64,000 bases of DNA, taken from positions 25,262,401 to 25,326,400 of the forward strand of contig CM049317.1 of assembly GCA_026874595.1 (NCBI GenBank), written 5' to 3'. The position numbers and the translations under genes were made by a program. Under the pieces are notes generated by a model, which was not told the DNA's origin, ran no database searches, and worked only from the letters and a program-made list of their open reading frames with translations. Of this stretch, positions 34,601 through 45,366 are shown piece by piece (position 1 is the stretch's first letter; every line of letters starts with the position of its first letter). Origin of the DNA: Sipunculus nudus (lineage: Eukaryota; Annelida; Sipuncula; Golfingiida; Sipunculidae).

Positions 34601-37225
34601 CTTGTTAAATTCCCTTACATTGTCAAGCAGTCCACTTTGATGACTGTAGGTCATTCAGTGCACATCTCTATGCTCCCCAGGCTGTTGACATAATTTTAGA
34701 TGTCCCCAAAATCTCCTACCATACCGAAAATTGGGTCATTAGGACTTTGTTCAGGACTTAGAGATATTAAGGAAAAAAAAACTCCGTTTTCCATAAAAAA
34801 AGCCATTGTTACACTTCAGGGCTGCCTAATATCAAAACCACTGATCTGTTTTTGATCGTATTTAGGATTCACATTCTTTTATACATTTTCTATGAACATA
34901 CCAAGAATTAGGTTAGTATTGGGTATTATTTTGAAGTTATGGGCCAAAACATAATGCAATTTGTTAAAAAAAATCAGGAAATATATTTACTCACATGAGA
35001 ATTGCTGAACCTAGAGACTTTTTTTCAGGAATATAACTTTATTTAATCAAGATTCAATTGTTTACCCAAAATTAGATCTGAATTTTGCAAATTTTTCAAG
35101 TTATTAGCATAAATAAAAAATCAATACCTTAAATTTTGTCCAACTTTGGCACTGTTGATTTAATTTTCACAGCATATATACATAAGGATTTAATCTTTTA
35201 AAATCTGAAATTTCAAAGAAATTGATTGGAAAGAATAGCTTTTATTCATGTTTTCATACACCATGTCAAGTGTTGTTTACATCTAGCCCACCTAGTAGTA
35301 CAGCCTTCACTTGCATTATGTAACCCACCCCAGGCAGCTTGCCTTGGGTCAGCTTGGCCACTACCAGCAGGCTTCCCCTCTGCTCTGCACTCCCCCCCCC
35401 CCCCCCCCCCCAGATGGTGCATAAACTAGATGAATGTTATTATTTTCTGTATGTGATTCATTCTTATTCTAGGCTATGCTACATTTTAGATTTTGTATTG
35501 TACCACCAGGGTTACAATGATTAAAGTGTACATTTAATTGTGTCCACAAAGTGGTGTATTGCTATGAAAGTGTGGATGTTCATGAGATAAGTAATTCCTT
35601 ACTTCAGAGGAGTAAAAACTTCACCAGGTGTGAAATTGACTATTAATTTCAGTAATTAATTAAAACTTGGATAGTAATTAGCACAATGATATTGTTTGTT
35701 TCTCATTCAACCAACAGTGTGTATACTTTATTTGAAAAGATGTTTTATTTTATCAAATTTACTGAATCTTTTATTTTATTTTGGTGAATAAAATTAAGCA
35801 GGTACTGAAAACTCCAATGTGCAAAACTTTTTAATAGTGATTCAAGGAATATTCTTGTAGATGCCATGTTGTGGCATTATTTTCTTTTAAATTCAGTTTA
35901 AACATTTATGATTTAAAAATAATTAAATATATGTGTATGCTTAATATGACCCAATATGAGCTACACTCTGGATATATGATGATTGCAACTTTTGCAACAA
36001 TTCTAATATTTTAACTTATAGTTTCAGTTTTTTACTCTGTATATATAATGATTGCAACTTTTGCAACAATTCTAATATTTTAACTTATATTTTCAGGTTT
36101 TTTCATTTAAAATTTATAAAACCTGTAAATAAAAAAAATGATTCAGATAAAAACTTCTTAATGGAAAAAGTGGATATGCTTAAAAAAAAATAGGCTTATA
36201 TATAAACTTAAATGCATTATTCCCTTGAAAGTGAAATAAAGGTATTAGTCCATTCTGTCCACTTGCCTGTCCATCTGTAAATTTTCCATCTGTAAATTTT
36301 CTTACATTACACGATCTCAAAACTTTTACTGTTTTTCTTCATGACAGTCTTGTCAGAGTATTAGTTTGCAATCATATATTTAGAACTTTACTATAACCAA
36401 GTAGGAGGGCCCCTTTCCTCTTAGCTTTTCATATTCTTATATAAATGAAAAACATTACAATAGAATATTTCTACATCCACCTTCGTGCTGCCCTCACTTT
36501 TCCCTTCTCCGAACCCCATCCCAAAGTCAGCCTCAGTAAGCAAGAACAAGATGAATCAGATATATTCATACTTTAATATTTTGTATAACTATTCGTCCAT
36601 AGGTACCTATGTACATGCCAGAAATTATGTCAATATTGTGTAATATGTAGACATAGTGGGCATCACAATAATGTACCTTGTCAAGACTAAAGAGATATTG
36701 TGTCATACAGTCACAAATTCATAAATCACTTCATCAGCATAGTTAATCATAACATCATATCTGTCAAATTGAAAGCTTGCAGACTACCATACACTTTAGA
36801 TCCTTCAACAAATAGCCTTATCATCATTCTACTACTGCTTATTACTGCTGTCATTGCATTCATATTTGCTCAAATATATCACAATTTTCTACACCTCTTT
36901 AATAAATAAAAAATAAACCACTATATATGACTCTATTAATCCATCAGTCAGGTTATTTCATTTATCATTTACTCACATATTACATTACATTCCTTTATAA
37001 TAGCCCAACATATCCATGATATTCATAAGCTTTATCGACTCGATATAGTATCACAGTGGAGAAACATTTATGGTCCAATCACGATCAGCTGAGCGCCGTG
37101 ACCCATGGGTCCCTTGTTTTTTTCAGGAGCTCCGTAGCATGTATCAAGGTCGAGGTGAAAGGTCAGTCCACGAAACAGCGAACCTTGTTGGTCTTGAAGT
37201 ACCAAACAACCAAGATAGGAAGTGA
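31571..37225 (+). CDS. FMC1: FMC1, mitochondrial ATP synthase assembly factor, complete (3 exons, 107 aa)
   Basis: Homologues (C7orf55 in human, Fmc1 in yeast) act in the mitochondrial matrix, helping assemble the F1 part of ATP synthase through the Atp12 chaperone. Exons 31571-31642, 32467-32619 and 37127-37225 join in phase 0 to give 24+51+32 codons plus TGA (human about 113 residues). Diagnostic segments are F-R-G-L-L-R-E-L near residues 12-19, the middle K-V-C-R-x-E-x-E-M-x-H-L-A-Q-T-Y-x-C-Y-L-E-S-L-R, and the final G-E-R-S-V-x-E-T-A-x-L-V-G-L-E-V-P. The family is related to the LYR proteins. Starts head to head with IGBP1, and its first exon is duplicated at 30259. A poly(A) signal lies at 37514. 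Confidence 0.93.
32467..32619 (+). CDS. FMC1: FMC1 exon 2
   Basis: Acceptor ttttttcag. 51 codons, K-K-W-Q-T-L-P-A-L-S-Y-I-R-D-Q-Y through K-V-C-R-G-E-N-E-M-R-H-L-A-Q-T to L-R-K-Q-Q. Donor ACAG|GTGTGA. Confidence 0.92.
32620..33869 (+). other. FMC1 intron 2, first part
   Basis: No recognisable gene. The frames at 33086 and 33296 lack coding character. Confidence 0.45.
33870..37120 (+). mobile_element. Repeat family T, copy 3 (3.25 kb, diverged interior)
   Basis: It starts GTTTTTAGCTCAGCTGAC, with the 'GTCCGTCCGTC' leader and two sub-blocks (33960-34500 and 34690-35220) like copy 1. It ends CAGCTGAGCGCCGTGACCCA followed by TGGGTCCCTTGTTTT. The middle (35.3-36.6 kb) has a long C run at about 35393-35411 and a local direct duplication at 35973-36100. 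Its end lies against the FMC1 exon 3 acceptor. Confidence 0.6.
35973..36100. repeat. Two-copy direct repeat (about 60 bp each)
   Basis: ATGATTGCAACTTTTGCAAC then AATTCTAATATTTTAACTTA occurs twice about 68 bp apart. Confidence 0.75.
37127..37225 (+). CDS. FMC1: FMC1 exon 3 (last)
   Basis: Acceptor tttttttcag|GAG. Codes for E-L-R-S-M-Y-Q-G-R-G-E-R-S-V-H-E-T-A-N-L, then V-G-L-E-V-P-N-N-Q-D-R-K and TGA. The polypyrimidine tract continues directly from the family T end at about 37120. Confidence 0.93.
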   Translation, partial: ELRSMYQGRGERSVHETANLVGLEVPNNQDRK

Positions 37226-37513
37226 TCGGAACTTAATGGAAAAGGCCAAATATATGTAATAATTGATGGCTGGACTGAACTTAAAGAGAAATTTTGTTAT
37301 ATACAGTTTACAAGGTACTGGTATTGGATGTCAAATGGAAAGCAGCCAATAAAATGTATTCCCAAATGGAAAACTACCAATAAATGCAACAATGTAGATG
37401 TTAAACACTAAGAATATGAGAAGATGCAGCCCACACTGATTCTGATGGCACAAAAACATACCCTGTGGCCTCTTATCTGCAAATAATTGTATATATATAT
37501 TTATATGTGATTG

Positions 37514-37519
37514 AATAAA
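37514..37519 (+). promoter_or_regulatory. FMC1: FMC1 poly(A) signal
   Basis: AATAAA about 290 bp after the stop codon, followed by T-rich sequence. Confidence 0.55.
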
Positions 37520-37539
37520 TGTTTGAATTGTTTACTCTT

Positions 37540-38420
37540 TTCTGTTGTTTTCTTGTAAACACTGAACCTGTGCAAGCCAGATCTATTAATATTGAAATAT
37601 CATTTTTTTTTCAATTATGTTTATATATATAGGTAACATAGGTATATGTATACATATATATATTGTCTGTGTTGCCCATTTCAAATATATTATAGCCAAG
37701 TGTAAGTTAAATAAGATAAGGTTTTGTTTTCAGAAAATAATAAATCTGAACCAGGCTCAAATCTATATTATTTTATAGGAAACTAGAAATTGAGAAATTG
37801 AACTGGTCAATCATTATTACTCATAATGTTTTATTTCTAATATATAAATATTTTCTAAAAATGATTCAATTGATCATCCCCTTTTGCTATTAGCAAAGTG
37901 CTGTGTGTGTGTGTGTGGGGGGGGGGGGGGTTATATACTACCTACCCCTTAATTAAGGCCATCTCAGCAGAAACATACAACAGATTATTTTGCACAACCT
38001 CCCTCCAGCTTACCAATGCCCATTTTCCTGTAAAGTTATGAAAAAAAAATAAAGGGTACCGATAAATCATCATGTTAAAAGTGCTGGATTCAGATAAACC
38101 CCCTATGATTATTCAGATTTGGGTATGGTCACAAAAAAGCATTAATCTACTCTTAAAGTCTGCTGATACATATTGCATTGTCACCATACTCACTACAGAT
38201 CAGTCATTTTCCATAAAGACTAAAACCTTGATGTTGCAAACAAGATAAGACTCTACTAGTTAGGGTAAATTTGGTTATTCAAGGTTTATTTTCGAGCACC
38301 TGCCATTTTTTTTTATATTCCTGCTGTCCTACCGGGATCCTGTTTATATAAAGGTAGTCCTGTGTTATTGTGAACCTTACAATTTTGAGAACAATTCTTC
38401 TAATTTTACTGCAATTTGTT
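37540..38420. other. Intergenic, nothing recognised
   Basis: AT-rich, with a (TG)n(G)n run at about 37902-37931. Confidence 0.5.
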
Positions 38421-40832
38421 TTTAGCTGACTTTCAGTCATGCTGGGCTATAGTGATGGGTCTTTGTCCGTCGTCCGGCCTGCCGGCCGTCTGTCCGTTAG
38501 CAGGGCACAAGTCGTAACCGTAGGGGCTAGAGCCATGAACCCTATGCAGTCTTAGAGGTTATAAAAAGATCTCCTTGCAAACCTGAAATTAGGTCACTGC
38601 GACCTATATTCTCGAAGTTATGGGGTGTGTTTGCACCCCCCAGAAATAACTCTTTGAGACAAAATTTTCATCCCAAACCTTCCATCTTTCACATACAGCT
38701 CACCTACCAACAGGGGAAGAACCATAATTTTTTTTAGGTCAAAAGGTCAAGGTCACAGGAGCCTCTTCTTTGAAAAGCCTGTGGATGCATTTTAAGCCAA
38801 CCCTTTCATCCCAATTCTTTGATCTTTCACATATAGCTCACCTACTAAGTTGGAGAAGAATCCTATAGATTTTGAGGTCACAAGGTCAAAGGTCAGGGTC
38901 ACAGGATCCACTTCTTTGAAAAGGTTGTTGACACATTTCAAGCTAGACTTTTCATTCCAAACCTTCCAGCACTGATATCGCTTCTCTGCCAACAGGTGAA
39001 AAGACCTGGTGATTTTGAGGTCAAAGGTCAAGTTCACAGCACCCACTTATTGCGTGGAGTCATTTTCAGGCAAACTTTTCAATCTGTACCTTCCATCTGT
39101 CATATATGGCTTACCTACCAATAAGGGAAGAAGCCTATTGATGTTGAGGTCAAAAAATCAAAGGTCAGGGTCACAATATTTAATTGTTCTAAATGCTTGT
39201 GAGCATGTTTCAAGTGTAACTGTTCAACCCAAACCTTCAGTCTTTCACATATGCCACATCTATGCATCACTCAGTTTGACTCAAACTTCATATTTATGGG
39301 TCTTTTTGCTTGAATAAATAACTTATTGATTTTGGGGTCAGCTGGTCAGCAGGTTAAAGGTTGCAGGTCAAAGTTATTCAACCATTGGTTGCCAAGTAAT
39401 TACACCAGATTTAAGTGGTAAGTAGTTGCCCATCATTTAGAAAGAATCCAGTTGATATATGGGCAAAAGGCCAAGGTCATAGGTCAGGTATGTTCACAAT
39501 TACTTATTTTATAGACCATCTCTATTTTTTCTTGTATATATAACCATCCCACTCCAGCTGGTACATCTCCCTGTGTGGCTGTAATTGTGAGTGACACTGG
39601 TGACATATGATTCCCTTTTGTATCAGCCTATTAGGTGATAAGGCTCAGTGATAAGTACCTCGTTACTTCATAACAAAAACACTGTTGTCAGAATGCTCCA
39701 GCCAGGCATTAAGACTATGAGAGTATAGTATTAATGTTTAGCTACTGATTTATAAGATGATGGGAACATTTTGCAGTTTATTTTATGGAATCCTAGCAAT
39801 AAACTTAGTTTCCTAGATATCTGAATATTTTAATATATATCACCACATATAAAAGCAAGTGTTTGTTCTCATAATATGTGGATGTGTACCTTGATTTAGG
39901 ATGGCTTTTTGTTTTATTTCAAGACTCTTAGTCATTCTTTCTGCATTTCTTTTCTTTCAGGCAGTTTACCTACCCTGCTGACCCCATTGAAAAGCAGAGA
40001 GATAATAAAAAATATTGGACTTACACTTTTTACAATTGCATTTCTATAAATCTGATATGAGGGCCTGGACATGCCTTTTGAATTATTTTGGGCATTCATT
40101 ACTGGATAATTTGCCCCAAGTTTGGTCTCTTATTGGAGAATGTGGGATATCAAATGTCGTACTTGTCAGAAATCCATTATGTCTGCCAGTTAGCCACCTT
40201 AGAAATTCTTTCTTCAGTGAAGTTTCAGTAATTTTTCTTTAATGTTTGGTCCAATTTAGAGTATGTTTGTTGTCTGATTTCAGACTTGTCAGAAGTCCAA
40301 TATGGCCACCAGGCAACCATCTTTTAATTCCTTTTGATCATATTATCTCAAGAACAGTTAAAGTGAATGCAGTTGGATGTATATTTATGTAATCTTGTAA
40401 AGGATTGGGTCAAATATTTCTGAATAAATATTACCATCATTTATAAAAGTGCAGTACAGTTGGCTTGTATTGAATAAAAATTCATACAGAAGCACCTGTT
40501 TCTCAATAATTCTTGCATGTATTTCCATGATTTTTGCTTTATATTTTGATTTTATATTTGCCCTTTGTGGTGTTCCTTTTGAGACTGACAGGTTTCAAGC
40601 AAGCTGTTGGAATAGTTCCTGTTAGCTTAACAATCATTCATTTTCCTCAGACCATCAATTCACTGTGTTTCAACCAGACATAGGTGATATGTATTTCTGT
40701 TGTAATAGAAAATTTTAAACAAATTGGCAAATTGGTTCTTCAAAATTTGACTGGAAGTTGTGAATCTCAGTCCATGATGTCACAGGTCATGCTTGGCAGC
40801 TGAGCGTCATGACCCATGGGTCACTTGTTGTT
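38421..40832 (+). mobile_element. Repeat family T relative, copy 4 (2.4 kb)
   Basis: It starts TTTAGCTGACTTTCAGTCAT with a 'GTCCGTCGTCCGGCCTGCCG' leader and ends CAGCTGAGCGTCATGACCCA then TGGGTCACTTGTT. The body (38.7-39.5 kb) has repeats of 'TTTGAGGTCAAAGGTCAGGG' and 'ACCTTCCA..CTTTCACATAT', so it is a different subfamily from copies 1-3. No coding gene. Confidence 0.5.
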
Positions 40833-41296
40833 CTTGTTAACAAAAAAATTATTTTCATTTATTTTAATATAATATCTATTTGAAGAAAAAAAAATCCCTA
40901 CTACAGCTCCAGTTTCTCCACAAATAATGCATGGAATGCCTTGCAAATTCCATGCTTATTTTGCCTGGAAAGCTTTTTTCTTTAAAGGACACTTTTCTAT
41001 GAGAATATTGGCGACATCTGTTTTTATAATTTTACACCAGTGTAATGGTCCGATTGTAGGGAGCACTGGAGTCTGAATTCCGAGCTTGCGGACTCCCTTT
41101 ATCTCTGCACTTTGGGACATTTAAGAAGTTCACGACGTAGTTATTAATTAGGTTAAAAAAAACTAATTCCTACATGGATTTCAATAGGAAGAAGATTTTA
41201 GGAGTCTTGGACGCTCAAGCTAAAATGTTGGAGAGTCCTGTCCGAGTTTGGAGCGTCACAAAGGGGAGATGATCGATCTGTGTCATATTTACAGAA
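40833..41296. other. Intergenic, nothing recognised
   Basis: Unique-looking sequence without exon-like segments that I can support. Confidence 0.45.
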
Positions 41297-41491
41297 GCGG
41301 ATCCAGGGGAGGGGGGGGGGTCTGGACACCCCCCTTTTTCACCCGAAGCAACCTTTTTTAAGGGGTTTTAGACGTAATTTTGCGGCCTGGACCCCCCTTT
41401 TCCAGACATGATGACCTTTTTTTTAGGATTTTCATTAGTCCTCCTGGGTTGGACCCCCCCCCCCTTTTCCTAAATTCTGGATCCGCCCCTG
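41297..41491. mobile_element. Short GGATCC-ended inverted-repeat element
   Basis: It starts GCGGATCCAGGGGAGG and ends CTGGATCCGCCCCTG; the inverted ends are about 15 bp. Interior rich in C and G runs. Related elements lie at 42213-42476 and 48593-48760. Confidence 0.6.
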
Positions 41492-41999
41492 ATTTATATA
41501 GTTATTTTGTCTTTTATTGTCAATATAGTAGTATTATAGGATTAGAAAACGTGTCATTAAATTATTATAGTGGTATGCAAGGGTTAGTTGTGAGTGCAGT
41601 CATATCTTCTAATGTGAGTGGTGCACAGGGGGAAAAGGAAAAAAAATCATAATTTCCCTTTGTGATATCCAGGTTTTATATATGGACTAAAATCAGGACT
41701 AAATTGTTATTCTGTAATTAACTCTTGGCGTATCTATAAGGGGGCACAGGGGGCAAAGATTTTTACTTGTTGGCTTCTGGTGTGAGAATATTAATTATCT
41801 TTTATTCTATATCAAAACTTTTTCATTTAACTGACCAAAATTTGAATATTTTTATTAAAATTTGAAACAAATTTTCCACGCGGCACAAGGGGGACATCCC
41901 GTCACACACTCATACTCCTTCACACAAAGCAAAAGGAAATTAATCTCATTACGAGGGATTAATATGGTATATATTAATATGGATATATGGTCTGATATC

Positions 42000-42212
42000 A
42001 CAGCCGATGTCAGTCTCATCCGACTTTGCCTTCCTGGTCTTTCGGACCTGTTCATTCTTGTAGCTTTTCTCGGCTTCTTGGAGATCATACAATCCAAGCA
42101 GCCATGATAAATAGATGCCTGTAAAAACTTTGGTGAGGAGTCTCAGCGCAGACGGCGATGAGAACGGGACGCGAACCTACAACCTTGCGGTCACAAATCA
42201 GCGTTCTAACCA
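42000..42212 (-). mobile_element. tRNA-derived SINE, main part (interrupted)
   Basis: On the - strand: GAACGCTGATTTGTGACCGC, then AAGGTTGTAGGTTCGCGTCC (box B-like GGTTCGCGTCC), continuing into a non-tRNA body to about 42000. The head is completed by 42477-42498 on the other side of an inserted element. The body also reads open for about 60 codons to TAA, so a 3' terminal exon cannot be fully excluded. Confidence 0.5.
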
Positions 42213-42476
42213 AGGCGCGGATCCGGGGGGGGGGGGGGGGGTATTTTGTTATTCAGAGTTATTTTGTTAATCAGAGGTGACACACGGGACTGCTCTCATC
42301 CAACGATTCGGACTTTTTTTAGACAAATCGTATGCATGACGGGGGGTTATTGGATTTTGAGACCACCCCCCCCCCCCCCCTCTGCTCTCAACCAACGACC
42401 TTTTTTTGACAATTTTTATGCATGACACCCGTTGGCCGTTTATCCCTCCCTGCAAAAAATCCTGGATCCGCGCTGG
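42213..42476. mobile_element. GGATCC-ended element inserted into the SINE, with TAACCA target duplication
   Basis: The element begins AGGCGCGGATCCGG and ends CCTGGATCCGCGCTGG. TAACCA is present at 42207-42212 and again at 42477-42482. It carries two G/C runs (about 42225-42241 and 42365-42380). Confidence 0.65.
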
Positions 42477-42498
42477 TAACCATAACGCAACCACAGTC
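42477..42498 (-). mobile_element. tRNA-derived SINE, 5' tip separated by the insertion
   Basis: On the - strand GACTGTGGTTGCGTTATGGT, which supplies the box A side of the tRNA-like head that continues at 42212. Confidence 0.5.
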
Positions 42499-43360
42499 TA
42501 CTTAACCTAGTGGCTAGGTGATAGGTGTAGTTGATGCAATTCCTATATTTTCCCCATTTAAAAAAAGCCATGTGTATTCTCTGCTCATACTATAAGATGA
42601 CATAACTAATTGAACAAAGCTTGCACACACAATCACACACACACACACACTGAAAGAGAATTTAGAAAATAACAATTTATTGTAGCCCATATGGTTTCGA
42701 GTGCATTGGTAGTAAACATTCATGTATTTCTGATCATTGAATTTTACTGCATTGTACAACTTAGTCCGATTGAATCGGACTCTAAGATAAAAACTCTTTA
42801 TATAGGGCAGGGCCTAATGATATTGAGTCCGATTAAATCGTGCTCTGTACAGATAGGTGCAAAGCATCTGGCCCGGACGCATGATTAGGTGAAGTTACTT
42901 ATGTGTTATGTTTAATTTTGGACTGGTTCACCAGGTGGCGCCCGTTTCTGTTTGTGAGGGAAAGATTCCGCGGCAAAATCCGAGAGCTGTATTTATATTG
43001 GCGTGGCTGGTCGTCGCAGATAAAGGTATTATATCTAAGTTATTTTTTAATCAGAGGTGACATACGGGACTGTGTTGAACAAATCATTATTGTCGTTATA
43101 ACAAAACCGAACACTTAATCCCTTTCGTCGCTAATAGTTTGCGCTGTTGTGAGGAGAAAGGTGTATTTAGATTAATTCTGAGAAAGATGACAACATTATT
43201 GGTAATATTACGTCATTGGCTGGAATCATAGATCCTTTACTTGAAGCTAAAACGATATCGAAGAACAGACTCCCAGAATTGTTAGCATTTCTCTTCAAAC
43301 AATCTTGATTAATTTTAACTTTGAAACTTCCTTTTCTTAAAAAATCCGGGATCACTGCAT
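42499..43360. other. Intergenic, nothing gene-like recognised
   Basis: Contains an (AC)n at about 42632-42652, two AGTCCGATT..AATCGGACT-type palindromic motifs (about 42760-42845), and at about 43050 a short stretch (AATCAGAGGTGAC, ACGGGACTG) shared with the element at 42213. Confidence 0.4.
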
Positions 43361-43446
43361 TTTATTTTTATTTTTTATGTATTTTGCATATGTTTTAAAT
43401 CCGGTAATGACGTGTGGATAGGTCACTCGGCCTTCCATTTCATTGG

Positions 43447-43666
43447 TCATTTTTTCCTGACGTCAGCAATAAACACCATGTCCATGAACTCATCATAATT
43501 GATGGAGTCTGTAGGGTTACTGTCCGCTCGTTTGACCATGTTTTGTATCTCCCGCTCCGTGAAATATTTTCCCAGCGAATTAAGCGCGTTTTGTAATTCC
43601 TTTTTGTCGATTGTTCCGCTCCCGTCTTTGTCAATATACTGGAACACTCTCCTTAGGGCTACCTTC
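43447..43666 (-). CDS. EF-hand protein exon 3 (loops 3 and 4, stop)
   Basis: The acceptor is tgtttccag|G. The split codon gives Arg, then K-V-A-L-R-R-V-F-Q-Y-I-D and the two C-terminal loops, ending V-R-K-K and TGA. The in-frame Met upstream in the intron is not the start. Confidence 0.87.
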
Positions 43667-44898
43667 CTGGAAACAACCATAAAAGAAACGTCATTAGTGA
43701 ATACATTGAATGAATGATGTATCTATATAGTAATTTATATTCATTAAAATCACATTCACTCAGCAGGTAGGGTTTTGTTCTCATTTAATGGTTTGAGGAA
43801 GATACGCTACCTAAAACGAGGAGATTTATGAAAAATGTAGGTTTCGCACATGCAAGATTAGGATAAAGGTAATTATAACATTCATGAAAATGGTCTTTGG
43901 TTAAACAGTTGTAGTTTTCTTTTGATTAAACACGATCGTTGCAGAAAGAGGCGGTGTAGGCCTTCTTATTCCGTGAGTGTATCTGATCGATGGTATCTTT
44001 TAAGTATAATAGTTTGCTGTAAGTTTAATAGTGAAACTGCTGCATGTGGTGGATTTACGTTGAGAAAAAAGAACTTGGTTTATAAAAGAAATATGATATA
44101 CAGGTGTAAATGAGAGGGTTTTATCATGGAAAGGGTGATCTCTATTACATCTTGAATGATGAAAGTTAGGGAAACTAGCGTTTTGTTCATACGCATAAAA
44201 CCAAACCTCGGGTCCTCTCCGTGTGACCTTCTTGATGACGATGTCTTCATGGCTTTCTGAGGTTGGATAACTTCCTCCTGTATTGGTTTTAAGCTTCTGA
44301 CTTTCTCCTCCTGTTTCGGGCTTGTTACTTCTAGACTTGGATTTTTTACTTTTTCTGGACTCGGGCTGTTGACATTTTCTAGGCTTGGACTTTTGACATT
44401 CCCGGCTGGTTTTGATTTGACATCCTTGTTTTTAATTGAGTTCGTCTTTTGCTTGACCTTGAACCCCATGGCTGTCATGAACTCCACGTGTGTTATTTTT
44501 CCAGACCCAGAGGCATTTGTGTCATTGAATAATTCCTAGAATGATATAATATAAATTTTACCCACACAGATGAAAATTACATTCACTTTCTTTATTTCCA
44601 GTTATAATCGATGAGCTAGCCTTGTCTGGGCTTTAGTATTTACGTTTGCTCCTAAAATGTAACGATGTACCGATAGACGTACATAGTGCCAGCTCTAAGT
44701 ACAATGAAACAGTCGGCGGGGGGGGGGGGGGGGGGGGGGGATGTAATTTAGTTATACAATTTACCACGAGATGGTAGTAGCTGTTCTAAGCGTTGCGACA
44801 CAGCAAGAGTAAGTTTGGTGACTCTGATATTGGGAGGAATTATGTTTTGACCATTGCATCGACTGGGTCAGCCTATCGATGAGCAACAGACAAGGCAA

Positions 44899-44929
<31 letters not shown>

Positions 44930-45315
44930 TAAATATGGCGGTCTTGCAGTACTATTGCTACTGTGTTACAAACAGAACCTGCTTCTGCAGCAAAGGACAA
45001 AACTGCACATGCAGGAGACTTTTCGTGTATTAGTCAGTAGGAATCTAGCAGTGCCTAGGAAATTGCGTGTACAGTCAGAGACTTTGAAATGAACCTTGTG
45101 CAACGAATTAGTCTACAACCCGGCCATTAATATATATGACCTTGCAGCGTGGTGTACAAATTAGACTGAATTTACTTGATGAATATTTTAGACGTTATTT
45201 TGACAGCAGATTTAATGGTATTATATATGGTACCTAAAATAATAGACTAATCATCGTTCATCCGTCATTTTTACCTTTCAGTCATCGAATATGATTTTAC
45301 AACCGATTCCTATCA

Positions 45316-45366
<51 letters not shown>

